Below are positions 9,319 to 17,749 of a DNA stretch of 64,000 nucleotides, in pieces. Under the pieces are notes generated by a model. That model was given only the letters and a program-made list of their open reading frames with translations. It did no database searches and was not told the origin of the DNA. The stretch is from Phycicoccus duodecadis (GTDB lineage Bacteria > Actinomycetota > Actinomycetes > Actinomycetales > Dermatophilaceae): NCBI RefSeq assembly GCF_002846495.1, contig NZ_PJNE01000001.1, forward strand, positions 1,364,001-1,428,000, read 5' to 3'. Each line of letters opens with the position of its first letter. The stretch's first letter is position 1. Both the position numbers and the translations under genes were made by a program.

Positions 9319-9995
9319 TCCCCAGCCCGAACATCTGGGACACCCCGGACGTCTACGAGCTCGAGAACCTCGCGTCCGACCGGGCCGGGGTCATCGACAC
9401 GACCCTCGACGCCCTGCACCCGCTCGCTGGGGCCGACCTGCTCGACGTCGGCTGTGGCACCGGCTTCCACCTGCCGCGGTTCGCCGCGCGCGGGGCGCGC
9501 GTGGTCGGGGTCGAGCCGCACCTGCCGCTGGTGTCCCGTGCGGCGGCGCGGGTGGCGGGCGCCGGGTCGACGGCCCGGGTCGTGGCCGCCGGCGCGGAGG
9601 CGCTGCCGCTGGCCGACGCCTCGGTCGACGTCGTGCACGCGCGGTGGGCGTACTTCTTCGGGCCGGGATGCGAGCCTGGGCTGGCCGAGGCCGCGCGGGT
9701 ACTGCGGCGGGGTGGGCTGCTCGCCGTGGTCGACAACGACGCGACGCGCTCGACGTTCGGGGCCTGGTTCGCGCGGGGGTACCCGACGTACGACGCACTG
9801 GCCGTGCAGCGGTTCTGGGACCGGCAGGGCTTCACCACCGAGCGGCTCACCATCGCGTGGACGTTCGAGCGGCGCGAGGACCTGGAGGCCGTGGTCCGCA
9901 TCGAGCTGCCCGGGCCGGCCGCCGAGGACGTGCTGGCCGAGCACGAGGGGCTGGTCGTCGACTACGCCGTCGCGCTGCGGTGGCGCCGCTCCTGA
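9315..9995 (+). CDS. Class I SAM-dependent methyltransferase (UbiE/COQ5-like)
   Basis: 226 residues from a GTG at 9315 overlapping the previous stop. Motif [17 protein letters not shown], the acidic VGVEPH loop and [16 protein letters not shown] mark a class I methyltransferase of the Methyltransf_11 group. The substrate is unknown. Coupled to the Cys-rich protein upstream. Confidence 0.82.
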   Translation: MIPSPNIWDTPDVYELENLASDRAGVIDTTLDALHPLAGADLLDVGCGTGFHLPRFAARGARVVGVEPHLPLVSRAAARVAGAGSTARVVAAGAEALPLADASVDVVHARWAYFFGPGCEPGLAEAARVLRRGGLLAVVDNDATRSTFGAWFARGYPTYDALAVQRFWDRQGFTTERLTIAWTFERREDLEAVVRIELPGPAAEDVLAEHEGLVVDYAVALRWRRS

Positions 9996-10077
9996 GGGGC
10001 CGCCCGCCCCGGAGCGCGGAGGACGCGCCCGCACATCCGGACGCGGATCGTCCGCTGGGCGTGCTTGCATCGGCCGC

Positions 10078-10665
10078 ATGGAGACTCTCGAGCACACGAT
10101 CCGGCCGCTGACCGCCGAGACGTGGGACGCGTTCGCCGGACTGGTCGAGCGCCACCACGGCATCTTCGGCGGCTGCTGGTGCATCTGGTTCCACCCCGAC
10201 TGCGCCGAGCGGGGGCAGGGGTACGAGGGCAACCGCGCCCTGAAGCGGCGCCTGGTCGAGGCCGGGGAGGCGCACGCCGCGCTCGTGATGGTCGGCGACG
10301 AAGCGGTGGCCTGGGCCGAGTACGGCACGCCCGAGGAGCTGCCCTCCATCCACCACGGCAAGCAGTACCTGGCCGAGGCCGACCTGCTGCCGGACTACCG
10401 GGTCACGTGCATCTTCGTCGACAAGCGGTACCGGCGGCAGGGGCTGGCCAAGGTGGCCCTGGCCGGCGCGCTCGACCTGATCGCCGCGGCGGGCGGCGGT
10501 GTCGTCGAGGGGTACCCGCACGAGATCGGCGAGAAGCGGATGAACAACTCGTTCGTCTACAACGGCACGCGCACGATGTACGAGGAGGCGGGGTTCGAGT
10601 TCGTGCGGGCCAAGGGGCTGCGCAACACGGTCATGCGCCGCACGGTGGAGCCCGCCGCACGCTGA
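10078..10665 (+). CDS. GNAT-family acetyltransferase
   Basis: 195 residues from the ATG at 10078. N-terminal ETLEHTIRPLTAETWDAFAG, a GCWCIWFHPDC segment seen in a known GNAT subgroup, then FVDKRYRRQGLAKVAL as the acetyl-CoA loop and GFEFVRAKG at the end. Substrate not known. It is convergent with the DUF222-HNH gene, 18 bp away. The 82-bp gap upstream shows no clear promoter. Confidence 0.8.
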   Translation: METLEHTIRPLTAETWDAFAGLVERHHGIFGGCWCIWFHPDCAERGQGYEGNRALKRRLVEAGEAHAALVMVGDEAVAWAEYGTPEELPSIHHGKQYLAEADLLPDYRVTCIFVDKRYRRQGLAKVALAGALDLIAAAGGGVVEGYPHEIGEKRMNNSFVYNGTRTMYEEAGFEFVRAKGLRNTVMRRTVEPAAR

Positions 10666-10683
10666 CCGGGACGACGGCGCGAC

Positions 10684-12345
10684 TCAGAAGGGCGGGTGGT
10701 CCTCGGGCTCGGGTGGCTTGTGCCGGGGTGGATGGGTTGCGGTGTAGGTGAGGTGGGCGCCGGCGGCTGTCGGGTGGTGGTGGTCGATCCGGCAGCGGGG
10801 GCGGGGTCGGCTCGGTTCGGGTGGGCCGAGGGTGTGTTCGAGGTGGTACTCGAGGGTGCTGTGGGGTGCGTCGGGGGTGACGAGGCGGGGGTTGTAGGTG
10901 ATGGGGGCGGGGTCGGTGCCGGTGTCGGGTAGGACGGCGCGGTGGAGGTGGTCGACGGGGTGGGTGGTGCGGGCCCGTCCGGTGGGGTCGGTCCAGGTGA
11001 GGGTGGCGTCGGAATGGAGAACCGCCCGCCAGCCGGAGCGTTGTTTGATGCGGTGGTGGCGGCGGCAGAGGCAGACCAGGTTGGTGGCGCTGGTGGGTCC
11101 GGTGGGCCAGGGGGTGACGTGGTCGAGGTCGCAGAAGCGGGCGGCGACGTGGCAGCCGGGGAAGCGGCAGTGCCCGTCGCGGGCCTTGACCAGCGCGGCC
11201 AGGGCCTTGCCGGGGCGGTAGGTGTCGGTGGTGAGGGCGCCGGCGAGGTCGAGCAGGGCGCCGGTGAGCGGGTCACACGGGGCGGGGCTCTTCGCCGGTT
11301 TGCCCCGCGGCCGGGGTGCGGCCCGGCCGGCGCTGGTGTCCGAGGTCGGGTGGGCGCTGGCACGGTCGAGCCAGTCCCTGGAGACCAGCGTGGGTTCGCC
11401 GGGGCGGAGGCCGGTGACCTCGACCAGGTCGCCGGGTGCTCCCCCGCTGGCCGCGGTCCCGGTCACCGGCGCACCGGTCGCGGCGGCACCGGTCGCGGCG
11501 GCATCGGCCGCGATGGTGTGGACGACCTGGACGTCGATGGTCGCGTTGCCCGCCACCAGGTCGGTCAGGGCCTTGGCCCGGGCCCGGTCGACGCGGTCGC
11601 ACACGCCGTCGGTGACGTACTGCTGGGCGAGGGCGTCGATCGCGGCCCAGGCCTGGGCTGCTTCTTCGGAGGGGAAGGTGCCGTGCCAGGTGTCGACCCC
11701 GGGTTCGCCGACCCACCGTTCGAGGCGGCATTCGGACCGGGCGCGGACGGCGCGTTGGCGCAGCAGGTCGGGCGAGATCCGGGCGAGCATCCGCCGGACC
11801 CGGCGCCGCAACCGCGGCCCGTCCTCGCTGCCGAAGTACTCGTGCAGACCGCCGACCACCGACGCGGCGACATCGGCCGGTGCCTCCTCCAGCTCGGTCG
11901 CCACCACCGACGCCCGGTAGGCGTCCAGGCGGCCGGCACCCATCGCGTCGTGCAACCCCCGCAGCCCGGTCTCCGTCAGCGTCCCCTCGGGCCCGTCCGC
12001 CGCCAGTCGCACCGCCGCTCGCACGCGCCGCTCGGCGTGGACCGCGGTCACGGCCAGCACCCCGGACACGATCGCCGAAGCGTCCAACGCCACGTGCCCC
12101 AGCGCCCAGTGGGTGTCGATGACCTCCCCGTCATCCAGGACGTGCGGCTCGATCGCCGCCAGCCGCACGATCGCGGCATCCTGCGCAGCGGTCGCGGTGT
12201 CGATCACCGCCTGCAGCTCGCCCAGAGCCTGCGCCCACTCCTCCTGCGACCCGCGCAGCTCGCTCGGGGACAGAGCGTCCGTCAACATCTGACGCGCTGA
12301 ACGTGCGGCACTCAGAACGTCCTGCGGACCGGTCGTCACTGTCAT
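10684..12345 (-). CDS. DUF222 + HNH endonuclease domain protein (13E12-repeat family)
   Basis: 553 residues from the ATG at 12345, which has a purine-rich GGAAGGGGG upstream. An alpha-helical DUF222 region (about 1-340) is followed by a C-terminal HNH nuclease domain: CRFPGC, DLDHVTPW, NLVCLCRRHHRIK, the His-Asn-His and Cys pairs of an HNH zinc site. The family is abundant in actinobacteria (13E12 proteins of mycobacteria), and some members are known LexA targets. Here an SOS box overlaps the promoter. The biological role is unsettled: DNA-damage response or mobile-element nuclease. Confidence 0.88.
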   Translation of the reverse strand: MTVTTGPQDVLSAARSARQMLTDALSPSELRGSQEEWAQALGELQAVIDTATAAQDAAIVRLAAIEPHVLDDGEVIDTHWALGHVALDASAIVSGVLAVTAVHAERRVRAAVRLAADGPEGTLTETGLRGLHDAMGAGRLDAYRASVVATELEEAPADVAASVVGGLHEYFGSEDGPRLRRRVRRMLARISPDLLRQRAVRARSECRLERWVGEPGVDTWHGTFPSEEAAQAWAAIDALAQQYVTDGVCDRVDRARAKALTDLVAGNATIDVQVVHTIAADAAATGAAATGAPVTGTAASGGAPGDLVEVTGLRPGEPTLVSRDWLDRASAHPTSDTSAGRAAPRPRGKPAKSPAPCDPLTGALLDLAGALTTDTYRPGKALAALVKARDGHCRFPGCHVAARFCDLDHVTPWPTGPTSATNLVCLCRRHHRIKQRSGWRAVLHSDATLTWTDPTGRARTTHPVDHLHRAVLPDTGTDPAPITYNPRLVTPDAPHSTLEYHLEHTLGPPEPSRPRPRCRIDHHHPTAAGAHLTYTATHPPRHKPPEPEDHPPF

Positions 12346-12371
12346 CGGAATCCCCCTTCCCCGTACCCACG

Positions 12372-12400
12372 ATCTTACCCGATCAGGGTGACACGAACAA
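12372..12400 (-). promoter_or_regulatory. Promoter of the DUF222-HNH gene
   Basis: On the minus strand TTGTTC (12395-12400) and TAAGAT (12372-12377) are exactly 17 bp apart, 27 bp before the ATG at 12345. The -35 lies inside the SOS box, so a bound LexA would block it. The rest of the 274-bp intergenic region up to 12619 holds a weak 7-bp hairpin (12425-12450) and nothing else I recognise. Confidence 0.6.
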
Positions 12401-12408
12401 GCGTTCGA
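12393..12408. promoter_or_regulatory. LexA SOS box (actinobacterial type)
   Basis: ACGAAC-AAGC-GTTCGA matches the mycobacterial/actinobacterial SOS consensus TCGAAC-N4-GTTCGA at 11 of 12 defined positions. It sits 48 bp upstream of the DUF222-HNH start and covers its -35 element. Confidence 0.72.
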
Positions 12409-12619
12409 GGAGACCAATCGAACTTTCTGGCAACGTTTTTCCCGCCAGAAGTGCAACGGGTGAGGCAGGTGTGGCTACCCGAGGGGAAGGGATGGGGCCA
12501 TGCTCACCGGAGCACCGCGGAGCCCGCCATCAAGGCCGTCTGTGAAGGTGCGACGAACGCCCCCACCCTCATCCGCGGGATCCGACGAAAGACCATCGCC
12601 GAGCGGGCGTGTCCGCGGC

Positions 12620-13114
12620 TCACCCGCCGGCAGCCACCGAACCCGCTCCCGGCTCGAGCCGCGTGGCCCCCTCGTGCCCGACCGCGACCTGCACCCGCTC
12701 GACGTACATCGCCGCCATCGGCGGCAGCGCCTCCAGCCGGAACCACCCCACCTCGCTCGACTCGTCGTCGCCCACGTGCGCCTCGCCGGACTCGTACCGG
12801 CAGCGGAACACGTGGTCGAGGTACTGCGTGCGGTCACCGTTCGGGTACTCGACCACCCCGGTCACCTGCACCCACGCCAACACCTCGACCGCACACCGGA
12901 CCCCGGTCTCCTCCAGGCACTCACGCACGGCCGTGGTCGCGGGGTGCTCGCCGGGGTCGCAGATGCCCGTGACCGGCGTCCACTCCCCCGTGTCGGCCCG
13001 CCGCACGAGCAGCACCTCGCTGCCGCGCAGGACCACGGCCGTCATCCCCGGCAACCACAGCAGCTCGTGCCCGATCCGCTCACGCAGCGCCAGGATGAAG
13101 TCGGGGGTCGCCAT
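12620..13114 (-). CDS. NUDIX hydrolase
   Basis: 164 residues with a perfect NUDIX box (G-x5-E-x7-RE-x2-EE-x-G): GICDPGEHPATTAVRE followed by CLEETGV. The strand AVVLRGSEVLLVRR and the late VGWFRLEALP are usual for the fold. These enzymes split nucleoside diphosphates linked to another group; the substrate cannot be predicted. Single gene, 50 bp from the flavin reductase on the same strand. Confidence 0.9.
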   Translation of the reverse strand: MATPDFILALRERIGHELLWLPGMTAVVLRGSEVLLVRRADTGEWTPVTGICDPGEHPATTAVRECLEETGVRCAVEVLAWVQVTGVVEYPNGDRTQYLDHVFRCRYESGEAHVGDDESSEVGWFRLEALPPMAAMYVERVQVAVGHEGATRLEPGAGSVAAGG

Positions 13115-13164
13115 CGCCCCACCCTACGGAGCCGTTGGCGCCCGCCCCCGCCCTCCCGCGGGCC

Positions 13165-13794
13165 TCAGCCGTCGTACGTCGGCCGCCTGATCTCGCGGAT
13201 CTCGCCCAGCCGCCCCCACTCGTCGGCACCCAGCCTCGAGAGCGGGTCGAGGGCCCGGATGTCGACGTGCGGGCGGCGCAGCATGTCGTCACCCACCGCC
13301 ACCGACTCCGCGACGGCCACGTGCAGCACCAGCCCGACCACCACGAAGCAGTTCCCGGTCGGGCGCACCTCGTGCAGCCGGCACTCGAAGGCGACCGGCG
13401 ACATCGCGACCCGCGGGGGCGCCACCGTGAGCGACGGCTCGCGCTCGACCCCCTGGGCGTCGAACTCGCCGATGTCGGGCGGGTAGTCGGCGCTCGTGCC
13501 GTTGACGACCTCGAACGCGGGCTCGGTGGCGACGTTGACGACGAACTCGCCGGTGGCCTCGATGTTGTTGAGCGTGTCCTTGCGCCCCACCGACGTGAAC
13601 GCCAGCATCGCGGGGTCGGTGCTGACGACCGTGAAGAAGGAGTGCGGGGCGAGGTTGTCGACGCCGCCGGCCGACCGGCTGCTCACCCACGCGATGGGGC
13701 GCGGCACCACCGAGGCGGTCATCAGCCGGTAGGCCGCGCCGGCGCGCATCCGCTCGGCCTCGGGACCGTGCTGGACGGGGAGCTCGTGGCGCAT
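13165..13794 (-). CDS. Flavin reductase-like FMN-binding protein
   Basis: 209 residues of the flavin-reductase-like split barrel: YRLMTASVVPRPIAWVSS, NLAPHSFFTVVSTDPA and KDTLNNIEATGEFVVNV are the FMN-contacting segments of this family. Members reduce flavin for a partner monooxygenase or act as small flavoproteins. No monooxygenase is nearby. Convergent with nothing; the VOC gene starts 54 bp away on the other strand. Confidence 0.83.
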   Translation of the reverse strand: MRHELPVQHGPEAERMRAGAAYRLMTASVVPRPIAWVSSRSAGGVDNLAPHSFFTVVSTDPAMLAFTSVGRKDTLNNIEATGEFVVNVATEPAFEVVNGTSADYPPDIGEFDAQGVEREPSLTVAPPRVAMSPVAFECRLHEVRPTGNCFVVVGLVLHVAVAESVAVGDDMLRRPHVDIRALDPLSRLGADEWGRLGEIREIRRPTYDG

Positions 13795-13848
13795 CCCCCG
13801 ACCCTACGACCGCTCGCGCCGCCGGCCCCGGCCGACCCATACTGGGCC

Positions 13849-14214
13849 ATGCTCACCCGCTTCGTCGGCACCGTCTTCTACGCCGACCTCTCCGTCGGCC
13901 TCGACCTGTTCGCCGACGGCCTGGGGATGACGGTCGTGCACCGCGACGGCGACCTCGTCGTCCTCGAGCGCGACGGCGCGAAGATCCAGCTCTGCCAGAA
14001 CGCCGAGGCGGCGGCCCACTCGGAGCGGCCCGAGCTCGGCCTCGAGACCGACGACGTCGAGGCCGTCCACCGCGACGTGGCCGCGCGCCGGCCGGACCTG
14101 CTCCACCCCAACCTGCCGACCGTTCGCCTGCGCCCGTGGGGCGCGCGCGAGTTCGCACTCCTCGACAGCACCACCGTCTGCGTCGTCGTGCGGCAGTGGC
14201 CGGCCCGGGACTGA
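13849..14214 (+). CDS. VOC (glyoxalase/bleomycin-resistance-like) protein
   Basis: 121 residues from the ATG at 13849. The single beta-alpha-beta-beta-beta module of the VOC superfamily is visible: FVGTVFYADLSVGLDLF, GDLVVLERDGAKIQL and WGAREFALLD. Such proteins bind metal and range from glyoxalases to drug-sequestering proteins. The usual metal-binding His/Glu set is not obvious, so a non-enzymatic binding role is possible. Confidence 0.72.
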   Translation: MLTRFVGTVFYADLSVGLDLFADGLGMTVVHRDGDLVVLERDGAKIQLCQNAEAAAHSERPELGLETDDVEAVHRDVAARRPDLLHPNLPTVRLRPWGAREFALLDSTTVCVVVRQWPARD

Positions 14215-14218
14215 CCGC

Positions 14219-15130
14219 TCAGACGCCGCCCGGCTCGAGGTCGAGGGCGATGTCGACGATGGGCGAGGAGTGGGTGAGGCCGCCCACCGAGAGGTAGTCG
14301 ACCCCGGTGTCGGCGTACTCACGCGCCACCTCGAGCGTCAGGCCGCCCGTGGCCTCGACCTCCACGCTCTCGCCACTCCCCCGCACGGCCTCCACCGTCT
14401 CGCGCAGCAGTGCCGGAGACATGTTGTCGCACAGCAGGAACCGCGCCCCAGCGGCGACGGACTCGACCGCCTCGGCCGTCGTGGTGACCTCGACCTGCAC
14501 GTCGACGTCCGGGTAGGCCCGGCGCACCGCGTCGTAGGCCGCACTGAGCCCACCCGCGGCGAGCTTGTGGTTGTCCTTGATCATCGCGACGTCGTAGAGG
14601 CCCATCCGCTTGTTGGTGCCGCCGCCGCAGCGCACCGCGTACTTCTCCAGCGCGCGCAGCCCGGGGGTCGTCTTGCGGGTGTCGAGCACGGTGGCGCCGG
14701 TGCCCTCCAGCTCGTCGGCCCAGCGGCGGGTGTGCGTGGCCACCCCCGAGGTGCGCGACAGGATGTTCAGGATCGTCCGCTCCGCGACCAGGATGGTGCG
14801 GGCCGGGCCCCGCAGGGTGGCCAGCCGGTCACCGCCCACCACGGTGTCGCCGTCGGCCGCGAGCAGCTCGCACCCGACGGCACCCGTGCCGATGCGCCGG
14901 TCGACCGCGGCCAGGACGAGCGCCACCACGGGCAGCCCCGCCAGCACCCCGCCGGCGCGGGCCACGACGTGCGCGACGGCCTGCTGCTCCGCCGGGATGG
15001 TGGCCAGCGTCGTCACGTCACGCCCACCGCCGCCGTCCGAGGTGCCCAGGTCCTCGTCGAGCGCGCGCTCGACGACCAGGCGGGCGTCCACCTCCGGGAA
15101 CCCGAAGCCCCCGGCACCGTCGCCGTTCAC
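14219..15130 (-). CDS. nadC: Nicotinate-nucleotide pyrophosphorylase (quinolinate phosphoribosyltransferase)
   Basis: 303 residues from a GTG at 15130 that overlaps the nadB stop by 4 bp. Motifs: DVTTLATIP, the ERTILNILSRTSGVAT helix, LDTRKTTPGLRALEKYAV, GGGTNKRMGL, IKDNH and the late DYLSVGGLTHS. It converts quinolinate and PRPP to nicotinate mononucleotide, CO2 and PPi, the third step of de novo NAD synthesis. Confidence 0.95.
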   Translation of the reverse strand: MNGDGAGGFGFPEVDARLVVERALDEDLGTSDGGGGRDVTTLATIPAEQQAVAHVVARAGGVLAGLPVVALVLAAVDRRIGTGAVGCELLAADGDTVVGGDRLATLRGPARTILVAERTILNILSRTSGVATHTRRWADELEGTGATVLDTRKTTPGLRALEKYAVRCGGGTNKRMGLYDVAMIKDNHKLAAGGLSAAYDAVRRAYPDVDVQVEVTTTAEAVESVAAGARFLLCDNMSPALLRETVEAVRGSGESVEVEATGGLTLEVAREYADTGVDYLSVGGLTHSSPIVDIALDLEPGGV

Positions 15131-16821
15131 GCGCGCACCCCCATCGGCTCGGACACCGGGCGCTCGACGACCACGAGCTGCCCGTCCGCGCCCCGGGTGA
15201 CGCCCTGGTGCACCCGCCAGCGGTCCTCCCGTTCGGGGAAGTCGGTGCGCACGTGGCCGCCGCGGGTCTCCTCGCGACGCCGGGCCAGCAGCGCCAGCGC
15301 CTGCCCGAGGTGCAGCAGGTTGGTGGTCTCCCAGGCGTCGGGTCCCGGGTCGGCGGCCCTCGCCGGCCGAGCCGCCAGCGCGGCCAGCCCCTCCTGCGCC
15401 GCGGCGGTCGAGTCGGCGCTGCGCAGCGGGCCGCATCCACGGGTCATGGTGCGCTGCAGCTCGATCCGCAGGTCGCCCTCGAGCAGGTCGACGCCGCCGT
15501 CGTCGTCCGCCGCCACCGGCTCCCGACCCGCGAGGTCGCCGGCCTCGAGACGGGCCGTGACGTCGTCGGCGATGCGGTGTGCGAAGACCAGCCCCTCGAG
15601 CAGGCTGTTCGACGCGAGCCGGTTGGCCCCGTGGACCCCCGTGCACGAGACCTCGCCACAGGCGTACAGCCCGTCGACCGAGGTGCGCCCGCGCAGGTCG
15701 GTCTCGATCCCGCCCGAGGCGTAGTGCTGCGCCGGCGCCACGGGCAACAGGTCGACCGCGGGGTCGAAGCCCAGCTCACGGCAGCGCGCGACGATCGAGG
15801 GGAACCGCTCCTCGAGGAACGCGGCCCCCAGGTGGCGAGCGTCGAGCCCCACGTGGTCGAGGCCGCGCTCGCCCATCACGTCGAGGATGCCGCGCGCCAC
15901 GATGTCGCGCGGGGCGAGGTCGGCCAGCTCGTGGCGGCCCTGCATGAACCGGCGGCCGGTGTCGTCGACGAGGAAGGCGCCCTCGCCGCGCACGGCCTCC
16001 GAGATCAGCGGCTGCTGCCCGGTCGAGCCCTCCCCCAGGAAGAGCACGGTCGGGTGGAACTGCACGAACTCCAGGTCGGTCACGCGGGCCCCCGCGCGCA
16101 GCGCCGCCGCCATCCCGTCGCCCGTCGCCACGGGCGGGTTGGTGGTCGAGGTGTAGATCTGCCCCAGCCCCCCGGTGGCCAGGACGACGGCCCGCGCCCG
16201 GGCGGCCCCGACCCCGTCGCGCTGCCCCTCGCCGATGACGTGGAGGGTGACTCCGCACACCGCGCCGTCGGCAGCGGTCAGCAGGTCGACGACCAGGGCG
16301 TGCTCGACGACCTCGATGCCCGGGTCGTTGCGCACCTGCTGCAGGGCCGCGATGAGCGCACGGCTGATCTCGGCGCCCGTGGCGTCGCCCCCGGCGTGCG
16401 CGATGCGGTCGCGGTGGTGCCCGCCCTCGCGGGTCAGCTTGATCTCACCGCCGTCGTCGAGGTCGAAGTGCGCGCCGAGCGCCACGAGCTCGCGCACCCG
16501 GTCGGGGCCTTCGGTGACCAGGGCCCGCACCGCCTCGACGTCGCACAGCCCGGCTCCCGCGACGAGGGTGTCGTCGAGGTGCTCCTGGGGGGTGTCCTCG
16601 GGGTGCAGGGCCGCCGCAATGCCGCCCTGAGCCCACGCCGTCGAGCCCGCCGACAGCACGGTCTTGGTCACCAGCAGCACCCGGTCGACGCGCTCACGTA
16701 GCCGCAGGGCGCAGGTGAGCCCGGCGATGCCGGAGCCCACCACGACCACGTCGGCGGTGGTGGTCCATCCGGGGGCGGCCGCCGCCAGGCGGCGCGGGAG
16801 CACGACGGGGAGCTCGCACAT
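15127..16821 (-). CDS. nadB: L-aspartate oxidase
   Basis: 564 residues from the ATG at 16821, 10 bp after the panC stop. FAD-binding VVVGSGIAGLTCAL near residue 25, TAWAQGGIAAAL, the substrate loop FVQFHPTVLF, and HYASGGIETD and CTGVHGANRLASNSLLEG of the flavin/capping domains. It oxidises L-aspartate to iminoaspartate for NAD synthesis. nadA (quinolinate synthase) is not in the window although nadA-nadB-nadC is the common order. Confidence 0.95.
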   Translation of the reverse strand: MCELPVVLPRRLAAAAPGWTTTADVVVVGSGIAGLTCALRLRERVDRVLLVTKTVLSAGSTAWAQGGIAAALHPEDTPQEHLDDTLVAGAGLCDVEAVRALVTEGPDRVRELVALGAHFDLDDGGEIKLTREGGHHRDRIAHAGGDATGAEISRALIAALQQVRNDPGIEVVEHALVVDLLTAADGAVCGVTLHVIGEGQRDGVGAARARAVVLATGGLGQIYTSTTNPPVATGDGMAAALRAGARVTDLEFVQFHPTVLFLGEGSTGQQPLISEAVRGEGAFLVDDTGRRFMQGRHELADLAPRDIVARGILDVMGERGLDHVGLDARHLGAAFLEERFPSIVARCRELGFDPAVDLLPVAPAQHYASGGIETDLRGRTSVDGLYACGEVSCTGVHGANRLASNSLLEGLVFAHRIADDVTARLEAGDLAGREPVAADDDGGVDLLEGDLRIELQRTMTRGCGPLRSADSTAAAQEGLAALAARPARAADPGPDAWETTNLLHLGQALALLARRREETRGGHVRTDFPEREDRWRVHQGVTRGADGQLVVVERPVSEPMGVRA

Positions 16822-16831
16822 GGTGGGGGCC

Positions 16832-17749
16832 TCAGACCTCGGCGCGGGCGGTGGGGACGTCGGAGAACACGTCGATGGCCCCGCCACCGGGCCCGACGAC
16901 GACGGGGGTGTTGTCGATGAGGCGGGTCGTGCCGATCCGGGCGGCGACGGCCAGGAGCGCCTCGCCGCGGTACCACTCGGGCACGTCGGCCAGGGTCTGC
17001 GGGTGCACGAGGACCAGGTAGTCGACCAGGGCCAGCGGTTCCTCGACGACGACCTCGCGGGCGGCGCGCCGCACCGCCGACGGACCGAACGGCGCGGCGT
17101 CGGCCCCGGCGCGCAGGGCACGGCTGAGGCACAGCGCCACCTCGCGGTCGGAGGCGGTGAGGTAGGTGTTGCGGCTGCTCATCGCCAGCCCGTCGGGCTC
17201 CCGCACGGTCGGCACCGACACGACGTCGACCGGGAAGTCGAGGTCGCGCACCATCCGCCGGATGAGCAGCAGCTGCTGGGCGTCCTTCTGGCCGAAGTAC
17301 GCACTGCGGGCGGCGGTGAGGTGCAGCAGCTTGCCGACCACGGTGAGCACGCCGTCGAAGTGCCCCGAGCGCGACGCGCCCTCGAGCACCTCGCCGAGCG
17401 GCCCGGCCGACACCCGCACCCCGGGGTCGCCGTCGGGGTACACGACGTCGGGCGTGGGGGCGAACACCACGTCGACGCCGGCGTCGCGGCAGATAGCCAT
17501 GTCGTCGTCGAACGTGCGCGGGTAGCGCGAGAGGTCCTCCTTGGGCCCGAACTGCAGGGGGTTGAGGAAGATCGTCACGACCACGTGGTCGTGCCGGCGG
17601 CGCGCGGCCCGGATGAGCTCCGCGTGCCCCTCGTGCAGGGCGCCCATCGTCATCACGGCGGCGACGTCGCGGCTCGGCAGTGCCTCGCGGGCGGCCTTGA
17701 GCTCGTCGCGGGTGTGCGCGACGACGGGGGTGGCGGTGGTGGTGGTCAC
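16832..17749 (-). CDS. panC: Pantothenate synthetase
   Basis: 305 residues from a GTG at 17749, immediately after the DUF2520 stop. Motifs of the class I aminoacyl-tRNA-synthetase-like nucleotidyltransferase: MTMGALHEGHAEL, FLNPLQFGP, HFDGVLTVVGKLL, YFGQKDAQQLLLI and MSSRN. It joins pantoate and beta-alanine using ATP. Co-oriented with nadB and nadC; panB is not nearby. Confidence 0.95.
   Translation of the reverse strand: MTTTTATPVVAHTRDELKAAREALPSRDVAAVMTMGALHEGHAELIRAARRRHDHVVVTIFLNPLQFGPKEDLSRYPRTFDDDMAICRDAGVDVVFAPTPDVVYPDGDPGVRVSAGPLGEVLEGASRSGHFDGVLTVVGKLLHLTAARSAYFGQKDAQQLLLIRRMVRDLDFPVDVVSVPTVREPDGLAMSSRNTYLTASDREVALCLSRALRAGADAAPFGPSAVRRAAREVVVEEPLALVDYLVLVHPQTLADVPEWYRGEALLAVAARIGTTRLIDNTPVVVGPGGGAIDVFSDVPTARAEV

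Noticed and set aside
10684..12345. DUF222-HNH protein as part of an intron or restriction system
   Set aside because: No reverse transcriptase, methyltransferase or specificity gene adjoins it. The flanking GNAT and NUDIX genes are ordinary.
12425..12450. Hairpin as a terminator for the NUDIX gene
   Set aside because: The stem is only 7 bp with a 12-base loop, 170 bp away from the stop, and no T-run follows.
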